This document shows, piece by piece, positions 22,979-33,489 of a stretch of 55,342 nt of DNA. The position numbers and the translations under genes are program-made. Within the stretch, counting starts at the first letter, position 1; each line of letters starts with the position of its first letter. A model generated the notes under the pieces. That model was given only the letters and a program-made list of their open reading frames with translations, ran no database searches and was not told the origin of the DNA. The stretch is from Bacteroidales bacterium UBA755 (GTDB lineage Bacteria > Bacteroidota > Bacteroidia > Bacteroidales > UBA932): contig DBKH01000061.1 of the NCBI GenBank assembly GCA_002297815.1, positions 1 to 55,342 on the forward strand. Reading direction: 5' to 3'.

Positions 22979-25765
22979 ATGACATCACTACTTTCTTCTT
23001 TACTTTTAGCTTTGACTGTTTTCACCCATCCTTTCGCTCCATCGGAAGGGTTTGTGAACCGTCTTGAAAAAGAGCACAGACAGGAGATTTGCCTTAACGG
23101 GCACTGGCAATTCCAGGCAATGCCTGTACCTGATGGTTGGGAATATGGAAAAGGTAATCCTCCAGAACTGGCCATGCCGTCACCGGAAGGGTGGGACAAG
23201 ACCTTGATAAGAATCCCTTCCCCTTGGAATGCTAACAGTTTCGCCAAGCACAATCTAGAGGGACCTGACCACAGGGACTTTCCGTCCTACCCTCAGTCTT
23301 GGGACAATGTCCGGATGGCTTGGATGCGAAAGACTGTGACTGTGCCTCAGGACTGGAGCGGACAGAGGCTGATTCTTCATTTTGAGGCAGTTGCTGGATT
23401 TGCTGAGGTTTATGTGAACGGACACAAGGTAGCTGAAAACTTCGACAATTTTCTATCTTTTGAGGCCGACATCACAGATTATCTCGTCCCCGGAAAAGAG
23501 GCGGAAATTCTTGTCGGAGTCCGCAGTCTCAGTCTCTTTGACGACAACTCCACGATCGGAAGGAGGGTGATTCCGGCTGGCTCAATGTGGGGCACTCACA
23601 TCAGCGGCATTTGGCAGGATGTCTATCTGATGGCTCTGCCACAGGTACGTGTGGCAGATGTGTTCGTCAAGCCATTAGTCTCTAAGAAAACTCTTGAAGT
23701 TGAGGTGATATTGAGAAACGACTCCCGCAAAGATGTGAAAGTCAGCGTGGGAGGTGATGTGAAGGAGTGGGTCAACATGGCGGCCAAAGATGTTATTGGT
23801 GCGCCCGTCCCGGAATGGAAGCTCGGACAGCAGACGATGACGGTCGCCCCAGTTCAGGTGATGGTTCCTGCTGGGGGAAAGTCTGTCGTGACCCTTTCAG
23901 CTCCTGTAGAGGACGGAACATTGGACTTCTGGAGTCCGGAGCATCCTTCACTCTACGCTCTTCTTCTGAACGTCAAGTCTGGAAAGAAAGAGATTGACCT
24001 TAAGTACGAGCGTTTTGGCTGGAGAGAATGGACTCTTGTCGGGGACAAGCAATGCCTGAATGGGAAACCATACCCGCTCAGAGGAGACTCGTGGCACTTT
24101 ATGGGGATTCCTCAGATGACAAGACGTTACGCATGGGCTTGGTACACAGCGATAAAGGACATGAACGCCAACGCTGTGCGTCTGCATGCTCAAGTCTATC
24201 CTAGGTTTTACATGGACCTTGCGGACGAGATGGGAATATGCGTGCTTGACGAGACCGCGAACTGGGCCAGTGATGGAGGCCCGAAGCTTGACTCGGACAA
24301 ATTCTGGGAGGCCTCCAAGGATCATCTCAGAAGGTTTGTCTTGAGGGACAGGAATCATCCCGGTGTCTTTGGCTGGAGCATCAGCAATGAGAACAAGCCT
24401 GTCATCCTCTATGTTCACAAACGTCCGGATCTGATGCCAGGTCAGGTTCAGGCATGGAAGGACTGGAAAGAGATCGTGATGGAGACAGATCCGACTCGTC
24501 CGTGGATTTCATCCGATGGAGAGGACGATGGTGAGGGGATCCTGCCGGTCACAGTTGGACACTATGGCGATGCTTCATCGTTGGAACATTGGAAATCAAT
24601 CGGAAAGCCTTGGGGAATAGGCGAGCATAGCATGGCGTATTACGGAACTCCTAAAGAGGTGTCGAAGTACAACGGAGCCAGAGCTTTTGAGTCTGCCGAG
24701 GGCAGAATGGAGGGGCTGGCTAATGAGTGTTGGCATCTGCTTGCGGACCAGCGTAGGGCAGGGGCTTCATATTCAACGGTTTTCAACATGGCATGGTACG
24801 CCTTGAAACCGCTTTCTTTGGGTAAGAAAGACTTGACCACGGTCCCTTCCTTGGAAGAAGACGGAATATTCTTCGGGGAATATGTCGAAGGAGTGCCGGG
24901 TGTTCAGCCTGAGAGACTAGGGCCATATTCCACGACATTTAACCCTGGATATGATCCCGCACTGCCGCTGTACGAGCCTTGGCCACTGTTCGATGCGATG
25001 AGAGCTGCCAACGCTCCGGACGGACCAGCATGGTCCCCATGGGAGAATGTGCTCAAGACAGAGGGCACGGAGACCTCCCCTGCCCTTGAATATGAAAGGG
25101 TACTCTTCGTTGGTCGTCCAGACTCTGAACTAAGGAAAACTCTTGATGCTCAGGGTGTAAGATTCTCTGAAAGCTCAGTGAAAAAGGCTGCGAAAAAGCC
25201 GGTCCGCACTATCGTGATAGTGGATGCGTCCGAGGCTCAGAGTTTTACTCCTCAAGCAGGTGCGGATGTGTGGCTGTGTGGTCTGACTCCTGATTTCGGG
25301 CAGTTGGACTGTGTGGAGATGGTGCCGTTCAGACGATCCTCGTATGTCCCTGAAAACAGGTCGTGGACGCGTGGTATGACGGCTAAGGATTTCTATTTCT
25401 GTGAGTCTCAAAATCAAGATGCAAGTGCTTGGAGCCTTTCTGGAAAGGCTGTTGATGAAGGTGAAGTTCTGCTTCGGGCTTGCCGTGCTGATTGGCGCAA
25501 ATGGAACCGTCGGGCGGAAGACATGAAGACAGCTGCCTTGCTTAGAAGCGAAAGAGAGGCTCCGAAGGCGGATGCGGTCTTTGTCAAGTACGGCAATCTG
25601 TACATCAGCACGTTGAAGGATTTTGCCTCGTCACCGGAAGGGGTCGCGGCCTTGTCAAAGATGCTTGACAACGCTGGGATTCCACGTGAAGGGAGCACTG
25701 TTTCCAAAGAAGGAAGGTTCAATGAGGGAGAACTGCCTGGATTGCTTACCAAACCAGTGAAATAA
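22979..25765 (+). CDS. Glycoside hydrolase family 2
   Basis: A 928-residue exported enzyme (start chosen at MTSLLSSLLLALTVFTHP, a signal peptide, just after the -7 box). Domains: N-terminal jelly-roll sugar-binding domain with ICLNGHWQFQ and ...VYVNGHKVAENFDNFLSF, an immunoglobulin-like domain, then a TIM barrel. Family catalytic residues are visible: the acid/base in GWSISNEN (Glu about 471) and the nucleophile in WGIGEHS (Glu about 549). GH2 includes beta-galactosidase, beta-mannosidase, beta-glucuronidase and others; the sequence does not let me choose. The region after about residue 690 is an extra C-terminal part. First enzyme of the PUL, 16 bp before GH92. Confidence 0.85.
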   Translation: MTSLLSSLLLALTVFTHPFAPSEGFVNRLEKEHRQEICLNGHWQFQAMPVPDGWEYGKGNPPELAMPSPEGWDKTLIRIPSPWNANSFAKHNLEGPDHRDFPSYPQSWDNVRMAWMRKTVTVPQDWSGQRLILHFEAVAGFAEVYVNGHKVAENFDNFLSFEADITDYLVPGKEAEILVGVRSLSLFDDNSTIGRRVIPAGSMWGTHISGIWQDVYLMALPQVRVADVFVKPLVSKKTLEVEVILRNDSRKDVKVSVGGDVKEWVNMAAKDVIGAPVPEWKLGQQTMTVAPVQVMVPAGGKSVVTLSAPVEDGTLDFWSPEHPSLYALLLNVKSGKKEIDLKYERFGWREWTLVGDKQCLNGKPYPLRGDSWHFMGIPQMTRRYAWAWYTAIKDMNANAVRLHAQVYPRFYMDLADEMGICVLDETANWASDGGPKLDSDKFWEASKDHLRRFVLRDRNHPGVFGWSISNENKPVILYVHKRPDLMPGQVQAWKDWKEIVMETDPTRPWISSDGEDDGEGILPVTVGHYGDASSLEHWKSIGKPWGIGEHSMAYYGTPKEVSKYNGARAFESAEGRMEGLANECWHLLADQRRAGASYSTVFNMAWYALKPLSLGKKDLTTVPSLEEDGIFFGEYVEGVPGVQPERLGPYSTTFNPGYDPALPLYEPWPLFDAMRAANAPDGPAWSPWENVLKTEGTETSPALEYERVLFVGRPDSELRKTLDAQGVRFSESSVKKAAKKPVRTIVIVDASEAQSFTPQAGADVWLCGLTPDFGQLDCVEMVPFRRSSYVPENRSWTRGMTAKDFYFCESQNQDASAWSLSGKAVDEGEVLLRACRADWRKWNRRAEDMKTAALLRSEREAPKADAVFVKYGNLYISTLKDFASSPEGVAALSKMLDNAGIPREGSTVSKEGRFNEGELPGLLTKPVK

Positions 25766-25781
25766 TTAATAATCAGCCATA

Positions 25782-27992
25782 ATGAAACACAAAAATCTGA
25801 TAACAATCGCGCTGGCGCTTCTTGCTAGCGCCCCCACCTTTTCCTTCGCCAAGGAAAAGGTTAAGGAACCGGTGGATTATGTCAATCCTTACATCGGCAA
25901 CATCAGCCACCTTCTGGTTCCGACATTCCCTACAATTCAGCTCCCGAACTCGATGCTGAGGGTTTACCCTGTAAGAGCCGATTACACATCGGAACTGCTT
26001 GAAGGACTCCCGGTTTTGGTTACAAACCACCGTGAGCGCTCTGCATTCAGGCTTTCTGTAACGCAAGGTGATGAACTCAAGCCTGTGATTCCGATGACTT
26101 ATGACAATGAACACCTGACACCATATTCATTCGATGTTGATGTTGCTGACGGAGCCGCTGGGGTTCGTTTTGCCGTGGCCGAGCATTCGGCTGCCTACCG
26201 GATTCGTTTCAATCAGGCAGGTCCAGTCACTGTGCTGCTGACTTCGATAAATGGCAGCGTGAAAGTTGAGGGCAGCACTGTGTCCGCTAGCCAGAAACTT
26301 GACGAGAGGACAACGGTTTATGTTTATATGATTTTTGACATGGCTCCTCAATCCGAGGGCATTTTGGCCGATGGCAAGATAGGCGGTCAGGTTTCTGCTG
26401 AAGGACGGATGGTCTGTGGGGCGTTGAAATTCGCGTCAGAGACGGTCAGCATACGCTATGGAGTTTCGTTCATCAGTATTGAGCAGGCTAAGGCCAATCT
26501 CGAAGGAGAAATAAAAGATTTCAATGTCGATGCAGTGGCCTCAAGGGGGCGCAAGATTTGGAACGAGGCTCTGTCCAAGATAAAAATTAAAGGTGGCAGC
26601 GAGGATGACAAGACTGTCTTCTACACCTCCTACTACAGAACTTTCGAACGTCCAATTTGCATGAGCGAAGGTGGGCGCTACTGGAGTGCTTTCGATGGTA
26701 AAGTCCATGATGACAACGGAACTCCGTTCTACACAGATGATTGGATTTGGGACACTTATCGTGCGGCACATCCGTTGAGGACTCTTGTGGACATGACGAA
26801 AGAAGAGGACATCCTGGCATCGTACCTCAGAATGGCAGAGCAGATGGGGAACATGTGGATGCCGACATTCCCTGAGGTCAACGGGGATTCAAGGCGCATG
26901 AACAGCAACCATGCCATCCCTACCTTTGCTGACGCGATTGCGAAAGGATTGAATGTGGACAAAGAAAAAGCTTTTGAGGCTAGCTATAAGGGCCTCAAAG
27001 AGAAGACTTTGGCTCCGTGGTGCGGTAACGCTGCTGGATGGATTGATGAGTTTTACTGGAAAAACGGCTACGTCCCGGCCTTGAAAGAAGGTGAGAAGGA
27101 GACCGATCCGAATGTGCACCGTTTTGAGAAAAGGCAGCCAGTGGCAGTCTCCCTCGGAACCGCCTACGACTGTTGGTGCATCAGCAAAATCGCGGAGTCG
27201 ATTGGTCGGAAAGAGGACGCAGAATATTTCCTTGAGCAGTCGCTTAATTACCGTAAACTGTTCAATGACAAGACATCATTCTTCCATCCAAAGGACAAGG
27301 ATGGGAATTGGATCGAGCCATTGGACTATGACTTCCCTGGCGGAATGGGGGCGAGGGAGTATTACGATGAGAACAATGCCTGGGTTTATCGCTGGGATGT
27401 CCAGCATAATATTCCTGACCTCATTGCTCTGATGGGTGGCTCTGAGAAATTCATCGCCAATTTGGATTACACCTTCACAAAACCTCTCGGAAGGTCCAAA
27501 TTCGAGTTTTTCGCCAAGTTGCCAGACCATACCGGCAATGTTGGACAGTTCTCCATGGCAAATGAGCCGTCCTTGCATATTCCTTACCTTTACAACTATG
27601 CAGGAGCACCATGGAAGACTCAGAAGAGGATTCGTCAGATGCTTCGTACATGGTTCCGCAATGATCTGATGGGTGTCCCAGGTGACGAGGACGGTGGTGG
27701 CCTGACATCATTCGTGGTGTTCTCTTCCGTTGGCCTTTATCCGGTGACTCCGGGAGATCCTGTCTATACAATCGGAAGCCCTTTGTTTGAAGAGTCAGAG
27801 TTGAAGCTCTCCAACGGAAAGACATTCAAGGTGATAGCGCACAATGTCTCGGATGACAACAAATATATTCAGAGTGCCACTTTGAACGGCAAACCGTTGA
27901 ACACGCCTTGGCTCTCACACGAGATCGTGATGAATGGCGGTACTCTTGTCTTGGAAATGAACAACTTACCTAATAAAGAATGGGGAAGGTAA
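25782..27992 (+). CDS. Glycoside hydrolase family 92 (alpha-mannosidase family)
   Basis: A 736-residue exported protein with a signal peptide of about 23 residues. The conserved GH92 features are VDYVNPYIGN at the N terminus, the SYYRTFERP segment, the central helical barrel with WIWDTYRAAHP, and GDEDGGGLTSFVVFSSVGLYPVTPG near the C terminus. GH92 enzymes are calcium-dependent exo-alpha-mannosidases. The N-terminal sandwich is divergent: the usual glycine-rich ...GHTFPGA... region is replaced by ISHLLVPTFPTIQLPNSML, so substrate preference may differ. One base separates its stop from the GH3 start. Confidence 0.88.
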   Translation: MKHKNLITIALALLASAPTFSFAKEKVKEPVDYVNPYIGNISHLLVPTFPTIQLPNSMLRVYPVRADYTSELLEGLPVLVTNHRERSAFRLSVTQGDELKPVIPMTYDNEHLTPYSFDVDVADGAAGVRFAVAEHSAAYRIRFNQAGPVTVLLTSINGSVKVEGSTVSASQKLDERTTVYVYMIFDMAPQSEGILADGKIGGQVSAEGRMVCGALKFASETVSIRYGVSFISIEQAKANLEGEIKDFNVDAVASRGRKIWNEALSKIKIKGGSEDDKTVFYTSYYRTFERPICMSEGGRYWSAFDGKVHDDNGTPFYTDDWIWDTYRAAHPLRTLVDMTKEEDILASYLRMAEQMGNMWMPTFPEVNGDSRRMNSNHAIPTFADAIAKGLNVDKEKAFEASYKGLKEKTLAPWCGNAAGWIDEFYWKNGYVPALKEGEKETDPNVHRFEKRQPVAVSLGTAYDCWCISKIAESIGRKEDAEYFLEQSLNYRKLFNDKTSFFHPKDKDGNWIEPLDYDFPGGMGAREYYDENNAWVYRWDVQHNIPDLIALMGGSEKFIANLDYTFTKPLGRSKFEFFAKLPDHTGNVGQFSMANEPSLHIPYLYNYAGAPWKTQKRIRQMLRTWFRNDLMGVPGDEDGGGLTSFVVFSSVGLYPVTPGDPVYTIGSPLFEESELKLSNGKTFKVIAHNVSDDNKYIQSATLNGKPLNTPWLSHEIVMNGGTLVLEMNNLPNKEWGR

Positions 27993-27993
27993 T

Positions 27994-30582
27994 ATGAGAA
28001 AAAACATTATCGCAGGAATATGCCTGCTGGTCAGCTGTGTCACGTCTTTTGGTCAGAAGGAGAAGTACTGGAATCCGAATCTTCCGATTGACGAAAGGGT
28101 GGAGGACCTTGTGGGAAGGATGACTCTGGACGAGAAAATCGGCCAGATGATGAACAATGCTCCCGCAATCGACAGGCTTGGGATTCCTGCCTACAACTGG
28201 TGGAATGAGTGCCTTCACGGGGTGGCCCGAAGTCCTTACAACACGACATCCTTCCCTCAGGCCATAGCTATGGCCGCGACCTGGGACCGTGACGCCATCA
28301 ACTTGATGGGTGAATATGCTTCCGATGAGGGCAGGGCGATATTCAATGATTCCAAGCGTCTGGGTAAGCCGGGAATATTCAAAGGCCTGACTTACTGGAG
28401 CCCTAACATCAACATATTCAGGGACCCTCGTTGGGGACGTGGTCAGGAAACTTATGGTGAGGATCCGTATCTGACGGGAGAGATGGGAACTGCCTTCGTT
28501 AGAGGAATCCAAGGGGATGATCCGCGTTATCTGAAAGCTTCCGCTTGCGCTAAGCACTACGCTGTTCATAGTGGCCCGGAGTGGAACCGTCACACGTTCA
28601 ACGCTCAGGTTAGCAATCAAGATTTGTGGGACACCTATCTCCCCGCGTTCAAAAAGCTTGTGACAGAGGCTGGTGTCACTGGAGTGATGTGTGCCTACAA
28701 CGCTTTTCTTGGGCAGGCATGCTGCGGTAATGATGTCTTGATGATGGATATTCTTAAAAATCAATGGCATTTCTCAGGCTACGTCACTTCTGACTGCGGA
28801 GCCATTGATGATTTCTACAAGACTCATAAACTCTTTGATGATGCTGCTTCATCATCCGCTGATGCCGTGCTCCATGGAACGGACTGCGAATGTGGCGGAT
28901 CATATTCGGCTCTAAGCCAAGCGGTTGCTGAAGGGCTAATCTCCGAGGAACAAATTGACGAGTCTCTTAAGCGGTTGTTCAGAATCCGTTTCAGGCTCGG
29001 AATGTTCGACCCGGATGAGAAGAATCCATATTCAAAGATTCCTATTTCTGTCTTGGAAAGCCCTGAGCATAAAGCTCATGCCTTGAAGATGGCGCGTGAG
29101 TCGATGGTCCTTTTGAAAAATGATGGCATCCTTCCGATTGACAGGAACAAGGTGAAGAAGGTTGCCCTAGTTGGGCCTAATGCTGATGAATGGAAGGTGT
29201 TCCTCGCCAATTATTATGGCTATCCTTCTCAGAAAACAACTCTACATCAGGCTCTTAAGAACAAATTGGGCGATGATGTGGAATTGATCTACAAGAAAGG
29301 TGTCAACCTGGTGGATGACTATGTGTTTACCTCGCATGATGATGATAAACTGTTCAAGATTAACGGGAAACCTGGATTTAAGGCCGAGTATTGGACTAAC
29401 ATGAGGCGCGAGGGTGCCCCTGTCCTGACGCGCGTGGAATCGCGTCCTGATCATTGCTGGGGAGACGGTCAGGACATCGCCCCTGGAGTTGTGGCGACTA
29501 GGATGTCCGCTGTGTGGAAGACGACATTCAAGCCGCGCGAAAGCGGACGTGTCTGCTTTGAACTTAGGGCTGACGACTGGGCGGAACTCTTGATAGACGG
29601 CAAGGCTCCAGAAAAAGTTGGACTTGTCAATAAATATTATCAGCTTGACGCTGTGAAGGGAAAATCTTACGAGATTGAGATTCATTACACCCAAGGTTCA
29701 GATAACGCTGAGATTCTTTTCGATTTTGGCTCTTTGGAGCATGCTGATTATGCTCGTACCGCTGACGAAGTAAAAGATGCTGACCTCATCCTATTCGCTG
29801 GAGGAATCTCCTCTATGGTAGAGGGAGAGCAAATGCCTGTGGAAATCGAAGGGTTCCGTGGCGGAGACCGGACCACAATCGAGCTCCCGAAAGTCCAGAA
29901 AAACATGCTAAAAGCCCTTAAGGACACAGGTAAACCAGTGATTTTCGTGATGATGACTGGAAGTGCGATAGGACTTGAGTGGGAGAACTCTAATCTGAAT
30001 GCAATCCTCAACGCATGGTACGGAGGGCAGGCAGGTGGCCAGGCAATCTGTGACATCTTGTTCGGAGACTACAATCCATCTGGAAAACTGCCTTTGACAT
30101 TCTACAGAAGCGTTGAAGACATCCCTGACTATCAGAACTATAGCATGCAGGACAGAACCTATCGCTATTTCCGTGGCACTCCTGTCTATCCTTTCGGCTA
30201 CGGCTTGAGTTACACCTCGTTCGGGTACTCGAATCTTAGAATCAATGTTGATGCTGAGGGTAGGCTGCACGTTACGGCTGTCGTGACCAACAAGGGACAG
30301 ATGGATGGCGATGAAGTCGTTCAGATGTATGTTTCCAACAAACGTAATTTCGTCACCCCGCTTCGTTCCCTTAAAGGTTTCGAAAGAATATTCCTTAAGG
30401 CGGGGGAGTCCCATGAGGTCGAGTTTGTACTCACAAAGGAAGATTTGACTTTGACTGGTTCTACCGGGGAGACCATTCCGATGAAGGGTAAGGTCGAAAT
30501 CTCTGTCGGTGGCTGCCAAGGTAGCCAAACCGTCATCCCGTCAACCACAGAAGCTATTACTGAATCAATTAATATCTACTAA
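27994..30582 (+). CDS. Glycoside hydrolase family 3 with inserted PA14 domain
   Basis: An 862-residue exported enzyme (signal peptide about 1-20). The GH3 N-terminal domain contains YNWWNECLHGVARS and CAKHYAVHSGPEWNRH, typical of the beta-xylosidase/beta-glucosidase branch; the nucleophile is the Asp in GYVTSDCGAI (about residue 267). A PA14 domain is inserted at about residues 450-580 (GFKAEYW...), interrupting the second GH3 domain, which resumes with LILFAGGISSMVEGE. A fibronectin-III-like domain closes the protein. Most likely an exo-beta-glycosidase; xylosidase activity is plausible given the neighbouring GH43 enzymes and the xylose operon, but unproven. Confidence 0.9.
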   Translation: MRKNIIAGICLLVSCVTSFGQKEKYWNPNLPIDERVEDLVGRMTLDEKIGQMMNNAPAIDRLGIPAYNWWNECLHGVARSPYNTTSFPQAIAMAATWDRDAINLMGEYASDEGRAIFNDSKRLGKPGIFKGLTYWSPNINIFRDPRWGRGQETYGEDPYLTGEMGTAFVRGIQGDDPRYLKASACAKHYAVHSGPEWNRHTFNAQVSNQDLWDTYLPAFKKLVTEAGVTGVMCAYNAFLGQACCGNDVLMMDILKNQWHFSGYVTSDCGAIDDFYKTHKLFDDAASSSADAVLHGTDCECGGSYSALSQAVAEGLISEEQIDESLKRLFRIRFRLGMFDPDEKNPYSKIPISVLESPEHKAHALKMARESMVLLKNDGILPIDRNKVKKVALVGPNADEWKVFLANYYGYPSQKTTLHQALKNKLGDDVELIYKKGVNLVDDYVFTSHDDDKLFKINGKPGFKAEYWTNMRREGAPVLTRVESRPDHCWGDGQDIAPGVVATRMSAVWKTTFKPRESGRVCFELRADDWAELLIDGKAPEKVGLVNKYYQLDAVKGKSYEIEIHYTQGSDNAEILFDFGSLEHADYARTADEVKDADLILFAGGISSMVEGEQMPVEIEGFRGGDRTTIELPKVQKNMLKALKDTGKPVIFVMMTGSAIGLEWENSNLNAILNAWYGGQAGGQAICDILFGDYNPSGKLPLTFYRSVEDIPDYQNYSMQDRTYRYFRGTPVYPFGYGLSYTSFGYSNLRINVDAEGRLHVTAVVTNKGQMDGDEVVQMYVSNKRNFVTPLRSLKGFERIFLKAGESHEVEFVLTKEDLTLTGSTGETIPMKGKVEISVGGCQGSQTVIPSTTEAITESINIY

Positions 30583-30586
30583 CTAA

Positions 30587-31594
30587 ATGAAGATGAAACG
30601 TTTGATAATAATTTTCTGCGTGGCTTTCTTTGGCGCGTCCTCGTACGCTCAACAGGTCGCGACAATAACCACACCAGACAGCACCTACACCATCCCGATG
30701 AATGGTGACATGCCTGCGAATCCTTTCATCAGGCACATGTACACTGCCGATCCCTCCGCGAGAGTTTGGAAGGACGGTCGTCTGTACATCTATGCCTCGC
30801 ATGACATCGCACCTCCTCGCGGATGCGACCTGATGGACAAGTATCATGTGTTCTCGACAGATGACATGGTGAACTGGGCTGATCATGGTGAGATTCTCTG
30901 TGCTGATGACGTGCCTTGGGGACGTAAGGAAGGTGGTTTCATGTGGGCTCCAGACTGTGCCTATAGGAACGGCAAGTACTATTTCTACTTCCCTCATCCT
31001 TCTGAAACGATCACCGATCACAGTTGGAGGATAGGAGTCGCTGTGAGCCGTCATCCTGACAGGGGATTCAAGGTGAAAGGATGGATAAAGGATGTTCCTC
31101 CTTACATCGATCCTTGCGTGTTTGTGGATGATGATGGTCAGGCCTATCTTTACAATGGCGGAAGTGGGCATTGCTTCGGAGGAAAACTGAAGAAAAACAT
31201 GATGGAGCTTGATGGCCCGATGACTGAGATGCAGGGCCTTGAGGATTTCCATGAAGGAACCTGGGTTCATAAGTACAACGGTAAGTACTATCTGGTTTAT
31301 CCAGATAATTACATTGAGAATGGAGTCCAGTACAACAGAATGCATTACGCGATGAGCGACAGCCCGCTTGGACCTTGGGACCACAAGGGAATATTCCTTG
31401 ACCGTACCGATTGTGACACGATGCACGGAAGCGTTGCTTGCTACAAAGGCCAGTGGTACGTGTTCTACCACAACTGCGCTCTTTCGCATCGTGGCAACCT
31501 TCGCAGTATCTGTGTGGACAAGCTCTACTACAACGAAGACGGAACCATCCGTAAAGTGGAGCAAAGGGATCATTGCGATGTTCCACGCAAATAA
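30587..31594 (+). CDS. Glycoside hydrolase family 43
   Basis: A 335-residue exported five-bladed propeller enzyme (signal peptide about 1-21). The GH43 triad is visible: base Asp in TADPSARVW (about 55), pKa-modulating Asp in YIDPCVF (about 175) and acid Glu in FHEGTW (about 223). Family activities are mainly alpha-L-arabinofuranosidase and beta-xylosidase. It is a clear paralogue of the gene at 40884, sharing LYIY/YVYxSHDI/V, PPRGCDLMD and GGFMWAPDCAY. The first two ATGs (30587 and 30593) are both possible starts. Ends the first enzyme block of the PUL. Confidence 0.9.
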   Translation: MKMKRLIIIFCVAFFGASSYAQQVATITTPDSTYTIPMNGDMPANPFIRHMYTADPSARVWKDGRLYIYASHDIAPPRGCDLMDKYHVFSTDDMVNWADHGEILCADDVPWGRKEGGFMWAPDCAYRNGKYYFYFPHPSETITDHSWRIGVAVSRHPDRGFKVKGWIKDVPPYIDPCVFVDDDGQAYLYNGGSGHCFGGKLKKNMMELDGPMTEMQGLEDFHEGTWVHKYNGKYYLVYPDNYIENGVQYNRMHYAMSDSPLGPWDHKGIFLDRTDCDTMHGSVACYKGQWYVFYHNCALSHRGNLRSICVDKLYYNEDGTIRKVEQRDHCDVPRK

Positions 31595-31776
31595 TCGGAG
31601 TGTGTGTGAAAATTAAAAAAGCATTAAAATGACAATTAATCCAAATATTAAGTCTCATTTCGTTCGTTTTTTAACCCACTTCAATTTACTTAGCGGTGTC
31701 ATTCGATGAATGTGAACGAATGATGACAGACCATTGATTTTTTATATTTTTAATAACACTTTATTTTATCATCATT
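31595..31776 (+). promoter_or_regulatory. Intergenic region, possible internal PUL promoter
   Basis: 182 bp separates GH43 from the surface lipoprotein, the widest gap inside the PUL. TATATTTT at 31743-31750 is a near -7 element 26 bp before the ATG. CATTTCGTTC near 31657 and GAACGAATG near 31713 form an imperfect inverted repeat that could be a regulator site. No gene. Confidence 0.35.
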
Positions 31777-33468
31777 ATGAATAAACACTTTTTCAGGGTG
31801 CTTGCAATCAGTGCTATCACACTGTGCCCTGTGCTCGCGGTCTCTTGCGGAGACGACAACAGCGATCTTGAAACAAGAGTTACAGTGCTTGAAGGTATGA
31901 TCCGCTCCTTAGAGGAGGATCTTCAGAAAGCTATCGTGACAGGATCCACAATTCTAAGCTCTTCTCAGGATGCTAATGGTGTCTGGACTTTGAGTCTTAG
32001 CGATGGAAAAACAATCACAATCAACCCTTCTACGGGTGGTGGAGCTGACATTACCGTCGAGCAAAGAGATTCTGAGGTTGTAATTAAGGTTGGAGACAAA
32101 GAATATGTCCTCCCACTCGGTGGTGGAAGCTATACTATGGTCTATTGCCCAGAATATTCAGATAACAATGTCCTGATGAATGCTAATGGTTCCGCCAATG
32201 TTGCTTTCCTTGTGACTCCGGGCATCTCTGCTGACGAATTAGCATCGGCAAAGTTCACCGTAGCTGACGCCAGAGAGCTTAAGACGCGTTCTGATGCAGG
32301 CTTGTTCGAGGTTAACGGTGCCACTATTGAGGATGGCCGAGTGGTGCTCAACCTTGGCATCGCTGATGAGAAGGCTTCCGGCAAGACTTTTACAGTTGCT
32401 GTCAAGATGAGCGTCAAGAATGCTGAGATCAGCTCTAATTATTTCACACTTATTGTACCTGAGGGGATCACTCTCAATGAGGATCTTTCTGGCTGCAAGT
32501 TCGTTGACGCTGTTAACCCTCAGCTTCAGGAGGATGGTTCATGGAACATTACTCTTTCCGGAGATTTTGACTTCCTTGGTGAGTTCGACTTGAATAACCT
32601 GTTCGCAGAAAAGCCTGCCGGTGCTGCTAAGTTCGGTCTTGCTGCTGCCCAGACTGGTACCGCTGCTGAGAAACTGGCTTGGATTCGGTCTTGCCTTAGC
32701 GACAGCAAGTGGAAGTGCGCAAGCAGGCCAGGTGCTGCTTTCCCAGAAGGGATCCTCTTTACTCTTAAGGTAGATAACGCGACAAGGTGCAAGTTCCGTG
32801 TGATTGTGAACGACCCTCTCGCAAACGTTGATTGGAAGAAGAGCACTCTCAGTCCTAACGGACAGCATTTCGAGTATGGCCCGGTTGTTCCTGCTGGAGC
32901 AAGCCTTTCATTCGACTTCCAGAAGATGTTCGGTGACTATGAGAACTTTGATCCGGATGTCAAAGGTGAAAAGTACTTTGGACATGGCGATGCCGTAAAA
33001 TTCTGCGAGGCTTGGTGTGGTTATTCCGTGACCCTTGACGGAGAGGATGTTGTCTTTGTTGAGGATGGTTACCTCAAGGCCGGAGACGCGGGCAAGAAGT
33101 TCTGCAAATTCTCAAAGGGCATCTATTGGGTTCCTGGACAGACTTCCATCGCTGCCAGCCAACGCCAGAACTGGACCATGACAGATGATGAGAAGAAAGC
33201 TTTCGCAGGTTCAGAATGCAATGGAGAGATCATCGGAGGTTGGGACGGAATCTCTGGAGAAGACATGGCTGCCTATGGTATCAGTGTTTCCGAAGATGGT
33301 AAGATAGTCTTTACTGACAAGTACCAGGGCCATGCCTGCCGTGTTGCTATGGGACCTAAGTTCCAGTACGACTATGGTGAGGTAGAGATCGGCAATTACT
33401 GGACAGCATTCGTGTGGTTCAACCGTCGTGTTTGTCCTGAAGGGCTCAAAGATCCGGCTTCAAGGTAA
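31777..33468 (+). CDS. Surface lipoprotein of the PUL (DUF4988-like N terminus)
   Basis: A 563-residue lipoprotein (lipobox ending AVSC, Cys about 24). A short coiled coil follows (DLETRVTVLEGMIRSLEEDL), then a beta-rich region (WTLSLSDGKTITI...), as in the DUF4988 domains that begin several Bacteroidota surface lipoproteins and lyases. The remainder is beta-rich and includes repeated immunoglobulin-like stretches; no catalytic motif is recognised. The position directly before susC and the lipid anchor suggest a surface glycan-binding protein, which is inference. Codon use is biased, as in susC and susD, suggesting strong expression. Confidence 0.65.
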   Translation: MNKHFFRVLAISAITLCPVLAVSCGDDNSDLETRVTVLEGMIRSLEEDLQKAIVTGSTILSSSQDANGVWTLSLSDGKTITINPSTGGGADITVEQRDSEVVIKVGDKEYVLPLGGGSYTMVYCPEYSDNNVLMNANGSANVAFLVTPGISADELASAKFTVADARELKTRSDAGLFEVNGATIEDGRVVLNLGIADEKASGKTFTVAVKMSVKNAEISSNYFTLIVPEGITLNEDLSGCKFVDAVNPQLQEDGSWNITLSGDFDFLGEFDLNNLFAEKPAGAAKFGLAAAQTGTAAEKLAWIRSCLSDSKWKCASRPGAAFPEGILFTLKVDNATRCKFRVIVNDPLANVDWKKSTLSPNGQHFEYGPVVPAGASLSFDFQKMFGDYENFDPDVKGEKYFGHGDAVKFCEAWCGYSVTLDGEDVVFVEDGYLKAGDAGKKFCKFSKGIYWVPGQTSIAASQRQNWTMTDDEKKAFAGSECNGEIIGGWDGISGEDMAAYGISVSEDGKIVFTDKYQGHACRVAMGPKFQYDYGEVEIGNYWTAFVWFNRRVCPEGLKDPASR

Positions 33469-33489
33469 TAATCTTGTACAGAATATTCT

